A stretch of DNA of 64,000 nucleotides from Hydractinia symbiolongicarpus. Its lineage: Eukaryota; Cnidaria; Hydrozoa; Anthoathecata; Hydractiniidae. The stretch spans positions 1,736,001-1,800,000 of the forward strand of contig NC_079882.1 of NCBI RefSeq assembly GCF_029227915.1, written 5' to 3'. This document shows, piece after piece, positions 34,301 to 48,430 of this stretch. Numbering within the stretch: the first letter of the stretch is position 1; the number at the start of each line of letters is the position of its first letter. The position numbers were made by a program, and so were the translations under genes. The notes beneath the pieces were generated by a model, which saw only the letters and a program-made list of their open reading frames with translations, was not told where the DNA came from and did no database searches.

Positions 34301-37300
34301 GAGTCCACTTGTATCACTTATAACATTTATAAAGTCACAGACCAAAATCAGTTCAATTTGGCCCCACTGTCAATTGTTTTACTGTTAAAAGCGATGCAAC
34401 CGAGTAATATGAGAAAAATATCGCTGATAACATGTTGGTACGAATTTCTGACGCAACCGTTGTAACTGAGGCGGATTGATGCCGTTAAATAGTCAATGAA
34501 ATGTAGTTTGTGAAACTGTCGCTATTTCTTCAGCGCGCGATAACGGCTAGGATTGCTCCCACAGTAAAAAATGACTTATTAATCTAAATTTTTAAATGAA
34601 GCGCTACCACAACGCCCAGTGTAATCGCTGAGTTCCGGCAATCATGTCAACTTAAGAAGAATGTTATTTCTTGGAGTCCACTTGTCTCACTTATAACATT
34701 TATAAAGTCACAGACAAAAATCAGTTCAATTTAGTCCCACAGTCAATCGTTTCACTGTTAAAAGCGATGCAACCGAGTAATATGAGAAAAATATCGCTGA
34801 TAACATGTTGGTACGAGTATGTGACGCAACCGTTGTAACTGAAGCGGATTGATACAGTTAGAAAGTCAATGAAATGTAGTTTTTGAAGCTGTCGCTATTT
34901 CTTTAGCGCGCGATAACGGCTAGGATTGCTCCCACAGTAAAAAATGACTTATTAATCTCAATTTTTAAATGAAGCGCTACCACAACGCCCAGTGTAATTG
35001 CTGAGTTGCGGCAATTATTTCAACTTAAGAAGAATGTTATTTCTTGGAGTCCACTTGTCTCACTTATAACATTTATAAAGTCACAGACCAAAATCAGTTC
35101 AATTTAGTCCCACTGTCAATCGTTTCACTGTTAAAAGCGATGCAACCGAGTAATATGAGAAAAATATCGCTGATAACATGTTGGAACGAATATGTGACGC
35201 AACCGTTGTAACTGAAGCGGATTGATACCGTTAGAAAGTCAATGAAATGTAGTTTTTGAAACTGTCGCTATTTCTTCAGCGCGCGATAACGGCTAGGATT
35301 ACTCCCACAGTAAAAAATGACTTATTAATCTGAATTTTTAAATGAAGCGCTACCTCAACGCCCAGTGTAATCGCTGAGTTCCGGCAATCATGTCAAATTA
35401 AGAAGAATGTTATTTCTTGGAGTCCACTTGTCTCACTTATAACATTTATAAAGTCACAGACCAAAATTAGTTCAATTTAGCCCCACAGTCAATCGTTTCA
35501 CTGTTAAAAGCGATACAACCGAGTAATATGAAAAAAATATCCCTAAGTACATTTTGGTACGAATATGTGACGCAACCGTTGTAACTGAAGCGGATTGATA
35601 CCGTTAGAAAGTCAATAAAATGTAGTTTTTGAAACTATCTCTATTTCTTCAGCGCTCGATAACGGTTAGGATTAGTCCTACAGTAAAGAATCACTTTTTT
35701 ACCTAAACTTTTAAATGAAGCGCTACCACAGCGCCCAGTGTAATCGCTGATTTCCAGCAATCACGTCAAACTAAGAATAATGTTATTTCTTGGAGTCCAA
35801 TTGTCTCATTTATCACATTTATCAGGTCACAGTCCAAAGTTAGTTCAATTAAGTCCCACAGTCAATCGATTCATTGTTAAAAGCGATGCAACCTAGTAAT
35901 ATCAGAAAAATGTCGCTAAATATATGTTGGTACGAATACATGACCCAACCGTTGTAACTCAAACGGACTGACAACGTTAGAAAGTCAATGAAATGTAGTT
36001 TCTGAAACTATCGCTATTTCTTCAGCTCGCGATAACGGCTAGGATTGGTCCCACAGTAACCAGATGACTTTGTAATCTTAATTCTTAAATGAAGCGCTAC
36101 CACAGCGCCCAGTGTAATCGCTGAGTTTCGGCAATCATGTCAAATTAAAAAGATTGTTATTTCTTGGAGTCCATTGTATCACTTATGACATTTATAAAGT
36201 CACAGACCAAAATCAGTCCAATTTAGCCCCACAGTCAATCGTTTCACTGTTAAAAGCGATACAACCGAGTAATATGAGAAAAATATCCCTAAGTACATGT
36301 TGGTACGAATATGTGACCCAACCGTTGTAACTGAAGCGGATTAATACCGTTAGAAAGTCAATGAAATGTAGTTTGTGAAACTATCGCTATTTTTTCAGCG
36401 CTCGATAACGGTTAGGATCTGTCCCACAGTAAAGAATGACTTATTTACTTAAACTTTTAAATGAAGCGCTACCACAGCGCCCAGTGTAATCGCTGAGTTC
36501 CGGCAATCACGTCAAACTAAGAAGAATGTTATTTCTTGCAGTCCAATTGTCTCATTTATCACATTTATCAGGTCACAGTCCAAAGTTAGTTCAATTAAGT
36601 CCCGCAGTCAATCGATTCATTGTTAAAAGCGATGCAACCTAGTAATATCAGAAAAATGTCGCTAAATATATGTTGGTACGAATACATGACCCAACCGTTG
36701 TAACTCAGACGGACTGACAATGTTAGAAAGTCAATGAAATGTAGTTTCTGAAACTGTCGCTATTCCTTCAGCTCGCGATAACGCTAGGATTGGTCCCATA
36801 GTAACAAAATGACTTTGTAATCTTAATTCTTAAATGAAGCGCTACCACAACGCCCAGTGTAATCGCTGAGTTCCGGCAATCATGTCAACTTATGAAGAAT
36901 GTTATTTCTTGGAGTCCACTTGTCTCACTTATAACATTTATAAAGTCACAGACCAAAATTAGTTCAATTTAGCCCCACAGTCAATCGTTTCACTGTTAAA
37001 AGCGGTACAACCGAGTAATATGAAAAAAATATCCCTAAGTACATTTTGGTACGAATATGTGACGCAACCGTTGTAACTGAAGCGGATTGATACCGTTAGA
37101 AAGTCAATAAAATGTAGTTTTTGAAACTATCTCTATTTCTTCAGCGCTCGATAACGGTTAGGATTAGTCCTACAGTAAAGAATCACTTTTTTACCTAAAC
37201 TTTTAAATGAAGCGCTACCACAGCGCCCAGTGTAATCGCTGATTTCCGGCAATCACGTCAAACTAAGAAGAATGTTATTTCTTGGAGTCCAATTGTCTCA

Positions 37301-38400
37301 TTTATCACATTTATCAGGTCACAGTCCAAAGTTAGTTCAATTAAGTCCCACAGTCAATCGATTCATTGTTAAAAGCGATGCAACCTAGTAATATCAGAAA
37401 AATGTCGCTAAATATATGTTGGTACGAATACATGACCCAACCGTTGTAACTCAAACGGACTGACAACGTTAGAAAGTCAATGAAATGTAGTTTCTGAAAC
37501 TATCGCTCATTCTTCAGCTCGCGATAACGGCTAGGATTGGTCCCACAGTAACCAGATGACTTTGTAATCTTAATTCTTAAATGAAGCGCTACCACAGCGC
37601 CCAGTGTAATCGCTGAGTTTCGGCAATCATGTCAAATTAAAAAGATTGTTATTTCTTGGAGTCCATTGTATCACTTATGACATTTATAAAGTCACAGACC
37701 AAAATCAGTCCAATTTAGCCCCACAGTCAATCGTTTCACTGTTAAAAGCGATACAACCGAGTAATATGAGAAAAATATCCCTAAGTACATGTTGGTACGA
37801 ATATGTGACGCAACCGTTGTAACTGAAGCGGATTAATACCGTTAGAAAGTCAATGAAATGTAGTTTGTGAAACTATCGCTATTTTTTCAGCGCTCGATAA
37901 CGGTTAGGATCTGTCCCACAGTAAAGAATGACTTATTTACTTAAATTTTTAAATGAAGCGCTACCACAGCGCCCAGTGTAATCGCTGAGTTCCGGCAATC
38001 ACGTCAAACTAAGAAGAATGTTATTTCTTGCAGTCCAATTGTCTCATTTATCACATTTATCAGGTCACAGTCCAAAGTTAGTTCAATTAAGTCCCGCAGT
38101 CAATCGATTCATTGTTAAAAGCGATGCAACCTAGTAATATCAGAAAAATGTCGCTAAATATATGTTGGTACGAATACATGACCCAACCGTTGTAACTCAG
38201 ACGGACTGACAATGTTAGAAAGTCAATGAAATGTAGTTTCTGAAACTGTCGCTATTCCTTCAGCTCGCGATAACGCTAGGATTGGTCCCATAGTAACAAA
38301 ATGACTTTGTAATCTTAATTCTTAAATGAAGCGCTACCACAACGCCCAGTGTAATCGCTGAGTTCCGGCAATCATGTCAACTTATGAAGAATGTTATTTC
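28300..38400 (+). repeat. 1492 bp tetramer present three times; 7.1 kb recurrence
   Basis: A four-monomer unit starting with class B 'acattttggtacg' (usual 'acatgttgg') occurs at marker positions 28462, 35551 and 37043. The last two are adjacent (offset 1492, also seen for 'cttatgaagaatg' at 36889/38381); the first lies 7089 bp before the second, i.e. 19 monomers. The unit order is B, C ('cgctgatttcc', 'tcgattcattg'), A-subclass ('aagattgttatttc', 'cacttatgacatt'), C ('cttgcagtccaattg', 'actcagacggactgacaatg'). The left copy carries 'atgttatatcttgg' after it. In between (29.9-35.4 kb) are A, B and C monomers of mixed kinds. No gene is seen. Confidence 0.8.
30900..31850 (+). repeat. HOR segment recurring 7461 bp downstream
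   Basis: The segment contains 'gacgctaccgttgtaactg', 'gaagcggagtgatacc', 'atcgctgttttttcagcgc', 'gtcagaacaatgtcgcttaat' (31424) and 'gaatacaagacccaacc'. All recur in the same order at about 38360-39310 (marker 38885), an offset of 7461 bp or 20 monomers. The 'gtcagaacaatg' marker later reappears at 43735, 45228, 50750, 59783 and 62396. Confidence 0.8.
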
Positions 38401-39310
38401 TTGGAGTCCACTTGTCTCACTTATAACATTTATAAAGTCACAGACCGAAATCAGTTCAATTAAGTCCCACAGTCAATCGTTTCATTGTTAAAAGCGATGC
38501 AACCGAGTAATATGAGAAAAATATCCCTAAGTACATGTTGGTACGAATATGTGACGCTACCGTTGTAACTGAAGCGGAGTGATACCGTTAGAAAGTCAAT
38601 GAAATGTAGTTTTTGAAACTATCGCTGTTTTTTCAGCGCTCGATAACGGTTAGGATTGGTCCCACAGTAAAGAATGACTTATTTACCTAAACTTTTAAAT
38701 GAAGCGCTACCACAGCGCCCAGTGTAATCGCTGAGTTCCGGCAATCACGTCAAACTAAGAAGAATGTTATTTCTTGGAGTCCAATTGTCTCATTTATCAC
38801 ATTTATCTGGTCACAGTCCAAAGTTAGTTCAATTAAGTCCCACAGTCAATCGTTTCATTGTTAAAAGCGATGCAACCTAGTAAAGTCAGAACAATGTCGC
38901 TTAATACATGTTGGTACGAATACAAGACCCAACCGTTGTAACTCAAACGGACTGACAACGTTAGAAAGTCAATGATATGTAGTTTCTGAAACTGTCGCTA
39001 TTTCTTCAGCTCGCGATAACGGCTAGGATTGGTCCCACAGTAAAAAAATGACTTTTTAATCTTAATTCTTAAATGAAGCGCTACCACAGCGCCCAGTGTA
39101 ATCGCTGAGTTGCGGCAATCATGTCAAATTAAAAAGAATGTTATTTCTTGGAGTCCACTTGTATCACTTATAACATTTCTAAAGTCACAGACCAAAATCA
39201 GTCCAATTTAGCCCCACAGTCAATCGTTTCACTGTTAAAAGCGATGCAACCGAGTAATATGAAAAAAATATCCCTAAGTACATGTTGGTACGAATATGTG
39301 ACGCAACCGT
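38360..39310 (+). repeat. Second copy of the 'gtcagaacaatg' HOR segment
   Basis: Matches 30900-31850, including the private 'gaatacaagacccaacc' that later copies lack (they read 'gaatacatgaccc'), so this pair is closer to each other than to the copies further right. It differs by 'cctagtaaagtcag' (other copies 'cctagtaatgtcag') and 'tttatctggtcac'. Confidence 0.78.
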
Positions 39311-39499
39311 TGTAGCTGAAGCGGATTGATACTGTTAGAAAGTCAATGAAATGTAGTTTTTGAAACTATCGCTATTTTTTCAGCGCTCGATAACGGTTAG
39401 GATTGGTCCCACAGTAAAGAATGACTTATTTACCTAAACTTTTAAATGAAGCGCTACCACAGCGCCCAGTGTAATCTCTGAGTTCCGGCAATCACGTCA

Positions 39500-41960
39500 A
39501 ACTAAGAAGAATGTTATTTCTTGGAGTCCAATTTTCTCATTTATCACATTTATCAGGTCACAGTCCAAAGTTAGTTCAATTAAGTCCCACAGTCAATCGA
39601 TTCATTATTAAAAGCCATGCAACCTAGTAATATCAGAAAAATGTCGCTAAATATATGTTGGTACGAATACATGACCCAACCGTTGTAACTCAAACGGACT
39701 GACAACGTTAGAAAGTCAATGAAATGTAGTTTCTGAAACTATCGCTATTTCTTCAGCTCGCAATAACGGCTAGGATTGGTCCCACAGTAACAAGATGACT
39801 TTGTAATCTTAATTCTTAAATGAAGCGCTACCACAGCGCCCAGTGTAATCGCTGAGTTTCGGCAATCATGTCAAATTAAAAAGAATGTTATTTCTTGGAG
39901 TCCATTGTATCACTTATAACATTTATAAAGTCACAGACCAAAATCAGTCCAATTTAGCCCCACAGTCAATCGTTTCACTGTTACAAGCGATACAACCGAG
40001 TAATATGAGAAAAATATCCCTAAGTACATGTTGGTACGAATATGTGACGCAACCGTTGTAACTGAAGCGGATTGATACCGTTAGAAAGTCAATGAAATGT
40101 AGTTTTTGAAACTATCGCTATTTTTTCAGCGCTCGATAACGGTTAGGATTGGTCCCACAGTAAAGAATGACTTATTTACCTACACTTTTAAATGAAGCGC
40201 TACCACAGCGCCCAGTGTAATCGCTGAGTTCCGGCAATCACGTCAAACTAAGAAGAATGTTATTTCTTGGAGTCCAATTGTCTCATTTATCACATTTATC
40301 AGGTCACAGTCCAAAGTTAGTTCAATTAAGTCCCACAGTCAATCGATTCATTGTTAAAAGCCATGCAACCTAGTAATATCAGAAAAATGTCGCTAAATAT
40401 ATGTTGGTACGAATACATGACCCAACCGTTATAACTCAAACGGACTGACAACGTTAGAAAGTCAATGAAATGTAGTTTCTGAAACTATCGCTATTTCTTC
40501 AGCTCGCAATAACGGCTAGGATTGGTCCCACAGTAACAAGATGACTTTGTAATCTTAATTCTTAAATGAAGCGCTACCACAGCGCCCAGTGTAATCGCTG
40601 AGTTTCGGCAATCATGTCAAATTAAAAAGAATGTTATTTCTTGGAGTCCATTGTATCACTTATAACATTTATAAAGCCACAGACCAAAATCAGTCCAATT
40701 TAGCCCCACAGTCAATCGTTTCACTGTTACAAGCGATACAACCGAGTAATATGAGAAAAATATCCCTAAGTACATGTTGGTACGAATATGTGACGCAACC
40801 GTTGTAGCTGAAGCGGATTGATACCGTTAGAAAGTCAATGAAATGTAGTTTTTGAAACTATCGCTATTTTTTCAGCGCTCGATAACGGTTAGGATTGGTC
40901 CCACAGTAAAGAATGACTTATTTACCTACACTTTTAAATGAAGCGCTACCACAGCGCCCAGTGTAATCGCTGAGTTCCGGCAATCACGTCAAACTAAGAA
41001 GAATGTTATTTCTTGGAGTCCAATTGTCTCATTTATCACATTTATCAGGTCACAGTCCAAAGTTAGTTCAATTAAGTCCCACAGTCAATCGATTCATTGT
41101 TAAAAGCCATGCAACCTAGTAATATCAGAAAAATGTCGCTAAATATATGTTGGTACGAATACATGACCCAACCGTTATAACTCAAACGGACTGACAACGT
41201 TAGAAAGTCAATGAAATGTAGTTTCTGAAACTATCGCTATTTCTTCAGCTCGCAATAACGGCTAGGATTGGTCCCACAGTAACAAGATGACTTTGTAATC
41301 TTAATTCTTAAATGAAGCGCTACCACAGCGCCCAGTGTAATCGCTGAGTTTCGGCAATCATGTCAAATTAAAAAGAATGTTATTTCTTGGAGTCCATTGT
41401 ATCACTTATAACATTTATAAAGCCACAGACCAAAATCAGTCCAATTTAGCCCCACAGTCAATCGTTTCACTGTTACAAGCGATACAACCGAGTAATATGA
41501 GAAAAATATCCCTAAGTACATGTTGGTACGAATATGTGACGCAACCGTTGTAGCTGAAGCGGATTGATACCGTTAGAAAGTCAATGAAATGTAGTTTTTG
41601 AAACTATCGCTATTTTTTCAGCGCTCGATAACGGTTAGGATTGGTCCCACAGTAAAGAATGACTTATTTACCTACACTTTTAAATGAAGCGCTACCACAG
41701 CGCCCAGTGTAATCGCTGAGTTCCGGCAATCACGTCAAACTAAGAAGAATGTTATTTCTTGGAGTCCAATTGTCTCATTTATCACATTTATCAGGTCCCA
41801 GTCCAAAGTTAGTTCAATTAAGTCCCACAGTCAATCGATTCATTGTTAAAAGCGATGCAACCTAGTAATATCAGAAAAATGTCGCTAAATATATGTTGGT
41901 ACGAATACATGACCCAACCGTTGTAACTCAGACGGACTGACAACGTTAGAAAGTCAATGA
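39500..41960 (+). repeat. 746 bp dimer HOR, three tandem copies
   Basis: 'cctacacttttaaatg' (usual 'cctaaactttt') occurs with 'tacac' at 40181, 40927 and 41673: two offsets of exactly 746 bp. Linked variants include 'cgttacaagcgatac' in the A-subclass copy, 'aaagccatgcaacc' in C, 'cagctcgcaataacgg', and 'ccgttataactc' in two of the C copies. Each dimer is an A-subclass monomer followed by a C monomer, without class B. The copies look nearly identical, so the expansion is recent. No gene is seen. Confidence 0.85.
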
Positions 41961-42299
41961 AATGTAGTTTCTGAAACTGTCGCTATTCCTTCAGCTCGCG
42001 ATAACGCTAGGATTGGTCCCACAGTAACAAAATGACTTTGTAATCTTAATTCTTAAATGAAGCGCTACCACAGGGGCCAGTGTAATCGCTGAGTTTCGGC
42101 AATCATGTCAAATGAAAAAGAATTTTATTCCTTAGAGTCCACTTGTATCACTTATAACATTTATAAAGTCACAGACCAAAATCAGTTCAATTTAGCCCCA
42201 CTGTCAATCGTTTCACTGTTAAAAGCGATGCAACCGAGTAATATGAAAAAATATCGCTAATAACATGTTGGTACGAATATGTGACGCAACCGTTGTAAC

Positions 42300-45200
42300 T
42301 GAAGCGGATTGATGCCGTTAAATAGTCAATGAAATGTAGTTTGTGAAACTGTCGCTATTTCTTCAGCGCGCGATAACGGCTAGGATTGCTCCCACAGTAA
42401 AAAATGACTTATTAATCTAAATTTTTAAATGAAGCGCTACAACAACGCCCAGTGTAATCGCTGAGTTCCGGCAATCATGTCAAATTAAGAAGAATGTTGT
42501 TTCTTGGAGTCCACTTGTCTCACTTATAAAATTTACAAAGTCACAGACCAAAATCAGTTCAATTTAGCCCCACTGTCAATCGTTTCACTGTTAAAAGTGA
42601 TGCAACCGAGTAATATGAGAAAAATATCGCTGATAACATGTTGGTACGAATATGTGACGCTACCGTTGTAACTGAAGCGGATTGATGCCGTTAAATAGTC
42701 AATGAAATGTAGTTTGTGAAACTGTCACTATTTCTTCAGCGCGCGATATCGGCTAGGATTGCTCCCACAGTAAAAAATGACTTATTAATCTAAATTTTTT
42801 AATGAAGCGCTACCACAACGCCCAGTGTAATCGCTGAGTTCCGGCAATCATGTCAACTTAAGAAGAATGTTATTTCTTGGAGTCCACTTGTCTCACTTAT
42901 AAAATTTACAAAGTCACAGACCAAAATCAGTTCAATTTAGCCCCACTGTCAATCGTTTCACTGTTAAAAGTGATGCAACCGAGTAATATGAGAAAAATAT
43001 CGCTGATAACATGTTGGTACGAATATGTGACGCTACCGTTGTAACTGAAGCGGATTGATGCCGTTAAATAGACAATGAAATGTAGTTTGTGAAACTGTCA
43101 CTATTTCTTCAGAGCGCGATAACGGCTAGGATTGCTCCCACAGTAAAAAATGACTTATTAATCTAAATTTTTTAATGAAGCGCTACCACAACGCCCAGTG
43201 TAATCGCTGAGTTCCGGCAATCATGTCAACTTAAGAAGAATGTTATTTCTTGGAGTCCACTTGTCTCACTTATAACATTTATAAAGTCACAGACCAAAAT
43301 CAGTTCAATTAAGTCCCACAGTCAATCGTTTCATTGTTAAAAGCGATACAACCGAGTAATATGAGAAAAATATCCCTAAGTACATGTTGGTACGAATATG
43401 TGACGCTACCGTTGTAACTGAAGCGGAGTGATACCGTTAGAAAGTCAATGAAATGTAGTTTTTGAAACTATCGCTGTTTTTTTCAGCGCTCGATAACGGT
43501 TAGGATTGGTCCCACAGTAAAGAATGACTTATTTGCATAAACTTTTAAATGAAGCGCTACCACAGCGCCCAGTGTAATCGCTGAGTTCCGGCAATCACGT
43601 CAAACTAAGAAGAATGTTATTTCTTGGAGTCCAATTGTCTCATTTATCACATTTATCAGGTCACAGTCCAAAGTTAGTTCAATTAAGTCCCACAATCAAT
43701 CGTTTCATTGTTAAAAGCGATGCAACCTAGTAATGTCAGAACAATGTCGCTTAATACATGTTGGTACGAATACATGACCCAACCGTTGTAACTCAAACGG
43801 ACTGACAACGTTAGAAAGTCAATGATATGTAGTTTCCGAAACTGTCGCTATTTCTTCAGCTAGCGATAACGGCTAGGATTGGTCCCACAGTGAAAAAATG
43901 ACTTTTTAATCTTAATTCTTAAATGAAGCGCTACCACAGCGCCCAGTGTAATCGCTGAGTTGCGGCAATCATGTCAAATTAAAAAGAATGTTATTTCTTG
44001 GAGTCCACTTGTCTCACTTATAAAATTTACAAAGTCACAGACCAAAATCAGTTCAATTTAGCCCCACTGTCAATCGTTTCACTGTTAAAAGTGATGCAAC
44101 CGAGTAATATGAGAAAAATATCGCTGATAACATGTTGGTACGAATATGTGACGCTACCGTTGTAACTGCAGCAGATTGATGCCGTTAAATAGTCAATGAA
44201 ATGTAGTTTGTGAAACTGTCACTATTTCTTCAGCGCGCGATAACGGCTAGGATTGCTCCCACAGTAAAAAATGACTTATTAATCTAACTTTTTAAATGAA
44301 GCGCTACCACAACGCCCAGTGTAATCGCTGAGTTCCGGCAATCATGTCAAATTAAGAAGAATGTTATTTCTTGGAGTCCACTTGTCTCACTTATAAAATT
44401 TACAAAGTCACAGACCAAAATCAGTTCAATTTAGCCCCACTGTCAATCGTTTCACTGTTAAAAGTGATGCAACCGAGTAATATGAGAAAAATATCGCTGA
44501 TAACATGTTGGTACGAATATGTGACGCTACCGTTGTAACTGAAGCGGATTGATGCCGTTAAATAGTCAATGAAATGTAGTTTGTGAAACTGTCACTATTT
44601 CTTCAGCGCGCGATAACGGCTAGGATTGCTTCCACAGTAAAAAATGACTTATTAATCTAAATTTTTTAATGAAGCGCTACCACAACGCCCAGTGTAATCG
44701 CTGAGTTCCGGCAATCATGTCAAATTAAGAAGAATGTTATTTCTTGGAGTCCACTTGTCTCACTTATAACATTTATAAAGTCACAGACCAAAATCAGTTC
44801 AATTAAGTCCCACAGTCAATCGTTTCATTGTTAAAAGCGATACAACCGAGTAATATGAGAAAAATATCCCTAAGTACATGTTGGTACGAATATGTGACGC
44901 TACCGTTGTAACTGAAGCGGAGTGATACCGTTAGAAAGTCAATGAAATGTAGTTTTTGAAACTATCGCTGTTTTTTCAGCGCTCGATAACGGTTAGGATT
45001 GGTCCCACAGTAAAGAATGACTTATTTACATAAACTTTTAAATGAAGCGCTACCACAGCGCCCAGTGTAATCGCTGAGTTCCGGCAATCACGTCAAACTA
45101 AGAAGAATGTTATTTCTTGGAGTCCAATTGTCTCATTTATCACATTTATCAGGTCACAGTCCAAAGTTAGTTCAATTAAGTCCCACAGTCAATCGTTTCA

Positions 45201-45830
45201 TTGTTAAAAGCGATGCAACCTAGTAATGTCAGAACAATGTCGCTTAATACATGTTGGTACGAATACATGACCCAACCGTTGTAACTCAAACGGACTGACA
45301 ACGTTAGAAAGTCAATGATATGTAGTTTCTGAAACTGTCGCTATTTCTTCAGCTCGCGATAACGGCTAGGATTGGTCCCACAGTAAAAAAATGACTTTTT
45401 AATCTTAATTCTTAAATGAAGCGCTACCACAGCGCCCAGTGTAATCGCTGAGTTGCGGCAATCATGTCAAATTAAAAAGAATGTTATTTCTTCGAGTCCA
45501 CTTGTCTCACTTATAAAATTTACAAAGTCACAGACCAAAATCAGTTCAATTTAGCCCCACTGTCAATCGTTTCACTGTTAAAAGTGATGCAACCGAGTAA
45601 TATGAGAAAAATATCGCTGATAACATGTTGGTACGAATATGTGACGCAACCGTTGTAACTGCAGCAGATTGATGCCGTTAAATAGTCAATGAAATGTAGT
45701 TTGTGAAACTGTCACTATTTCTTCAGCGCGCGATAACGGCTAGGATTGCTCCCACTGTAAAAAATGACTTATTAATCTAAATTTTTAAATGAAGCGCTAC
45801 CACAACGCCCAGTGTAATCGCTGAGTTCCG
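42300..45830 (+). repeat. B-rich HOR, ~1493 bp offset
   Basis: The class B variant 'cttataaaatttacaaagtc' with 'ctgttaaaagtgatgcaacc' is repeated at about 42.55, 42.9, 44.05, 44.4 and 45.5 kb, sometimes back to back. The 'gtcagaacaatg' marker is at 43735 and 45228 (1493 bp apart), and the associated 'gacgctaccg' and 'gaagcggagtgatacc' repeat likewise. 'gcagcagattgatgcc' occurs in the monomers at 44.17 and 45.66 kb. No gene is seen. Confidence 0.77.
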
Positions 45831-45839
45831 GCAATCATG

Positions 45840-48430
45840 TCAACTTAAGAAGAATGTTATTTCTTGGAGTCCACTTGTCTCACTTATAACATTTATAAAG
45901 TCACAGACCAAAATCAGTCCAATTTAGCCCCACTGTCAATCATTTCACTGTTAAAAGCGATACAACCGAGTAATATGAGAAAAATATCCCTAAGTACATG
46001 TTGGTACGAATATGTGACGCAATTGTTGTAACTGAAGCGGATTGATACTATTAGAAAGTCAATGAAATGTAGTTTTTGAAACTATCGCTATTTTTTCAGC
46101 GCTCGATAACGGTTAGGATTGGTCCCACAGTAAAGAATGACTTATTTACCTAAACTTTTAAATGAAGCACTACCACAGAGCCCAGTGTAATCGCTGAGTT
46201 CCGGCAATCACGTCAAACTAAGAAGAATGTTATTTCTTGGAGTCCAATTGTCTCATTTATCACATTTATCAGGTCACAGTCCAAAGTTAGTTCAATTAAG
46301 TCCCACAGTCAATCGTTTCATTGTTAAAAGCGATGAAACCTAGTAATATCAGAAAAATATCGCTAAATGCATGTTGGTACGAATACATGACCCAACCGTT
46401 GTAACTCAAACGGACTGACAACGTTAAAAAGTCAATGAAATGTAGTTTCTGAAACTGTCGCTATTTCATCAGCTCGCGATAACGGCTAGGATTGGTCCCA
46501 CAGTAAAAAAATGACTTTTTAATCTTAATTCTTAAATGAAGCGCTACCACAGCGCCCAGTGTAATCGCTGAGTTTCGGCAATCATGTCAAATTAAAAAGA
46601 ATGTTATTTATTGGAGTCCACTTGTATCACTTATAACATTTATAAAGTCACAGACCAAAATCAGTTCAATTTAGCCCCACAGTCAATCGTTTCACTGTTA
46701 AAAGCGATACAATCGAGTGATATGAGAAAAATATCCCTAAGTACATGTTGGTACGAATGTGTGACGCAACCGTTGTAACTGAAGCGGATTGATACCGTTA
46801 GAAATTCAATGAAATGTAGTTTTTGAAACTATCGCTATTTCTTCAGCGCTCGATAACGGTTAGGATTGGTCCCACAGTAAAGAATAACTTATTTACCTAA
46901 ACATTTAAATGAAGCGCTACCACAGCGCCCAGTGTAATCGCTGAGTTCCGGCAATCACGTCAAACTAAGAAGAATGTTATTTCTTGGAGTCCCATTGTCT
47001 CATTTATCACATTTATCAGGTCACAGTCCAAAGTTAGTTCAATTAAGTCCCACAGTCAATCGTTTCATTGTTAAAAGCGATGCAACCTAATAATATCAGA
47101 AAAATATCGCTAAATGCATGTTGGTACGAATACATGGCCCAACCGTTGTAACTCAAACGGACTGACAACGTTAAAAAGTCAATGAAATGTAGTTTCTGAA
47201 ACTGTCGCTATTTCTTCAGCTCGCGATAACGGCTAGGATTGGTCCCACAGTAAAAAAATGACTTTTTAATCTTAATTCTTAAATGAAGCGCTACCACAGC
47301 GCCCAGTGTAATTGCTGAGTTTCGGCAATTATGTCAAATTAAAAAGAATGTTATTTATTGGAGTCCACTTGTATCACTTATAACATTTATAAAGTCACAG
47401 ACGAAAATCAGTTCAATTTAGTCCCACAGTCAATCGTTTCACTGTTAAAAGCGATGCAACCGAGTAATATGAGAAAAATATCGCTGATAACATGTTGGTA
47501 CGAATTTGTGACGCAACCGTTGTAACTGAAGCGGATTGATGCCGTTAAATAGTCAATGAAATGTAGTTTGTGAAACTGTCGCTATTTCTTCAGCGCGCGA
47601 TAACGGCTAGGATTGCTCCCACAGTAAAAAATGACTTATTAATCTAAATTTTTAAATGAAGCGCTACCACAACGCCCAGTGTAATCGCTGAGTTCCGGCA
47701 ATCATGTCAACTTAAGAAGAATGTTATTTCTTGGAGTCCACTTGTCTCACTTATAACATTTATAAAGTCACAGACGAAAATCAGTTCAATTTAGTCCCAC
47801 AGTCAATTGTTTCACTGTTAAAAGCGATGCAACCGAGTAATATGAGAAAAATATCGCTGATAACATGTTGGTACGAATATGTGACGCAACCGTTGTAACT
47901 GAAGCGGATTGATACCGTTAGAAAGTCAATGAAATGTAGTTTTTGAAACTGGCGCTATTTCTTCAGCGCGCGATAACGGCTAGGATTACTCCCACAGTAA
48001 AAAATGACTTATTAATCTGAATTTTTAAATGAAGCGCTACCACAACGCCCAGTGTAATCGCTGAGTTCCGGCAATCATGTCAAATTAAGAAGAATGTTAT
48101 TTCTTGGAGTCCAATTGTCTCATTTATCACATTTATCAGGTCACAGTCCAAAGTTAGTTCAATTAAGTCCCACAGTCAATCGATTCATTGTTAAAAGCGA
48201 TGCAACCTAGTAATATCAGAAAAATGTCGCTAAATATATGTTGGTACGAATACATGACCCAACCGTTGTAACTCAAACGGACTGACAACGTTAGAAAGTC
48301 AATGAAATGTAGTTTCTGAAACTATCGCTATTTCTTCAGCTCGCGATAGCGGCTAGGATTGGTCCCACAGTAACAAGATGACTTTGTAACCTTAATTCTT
48401 AAATGAAGCGCTACCACAGCGCCCAGTGTA
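45840..48430 (+). repeat. ~2.6 kb segment duplicated 5149 bp downstream (left copy)
   Basis: Unusual variants recur at a constant 5149 bp offset in about 50990-53580: 'caacttaagaag' 45841/50990, 'catcagctcgcg' 46467/51616, 'gaatgtgtgacg' 46755/51904, 'gagtcccattg' near 46987/52136, 'tacatggccc' near 47131/52280, 'aactggcgcta' 47951/53100. About 47425-47860 is less alike, suggesting a later conversion tract in one copy. Duplication of this size is seven monomers. No gene is seen. Confidence 0.85.

Noticed and set aside
46464-46475. Reverse-strand CTGATGA (from 'tcatcag'), the core of a hammerhead ribozyme, which some satellites encode.
   Set aside because: Occurs only at about 46466 and 51615, where a t-to-a change alters the usual 'ttcttcagc'. 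The required GAAA box, cleavage triplet and stems are not in place, and all other monomers lack it.
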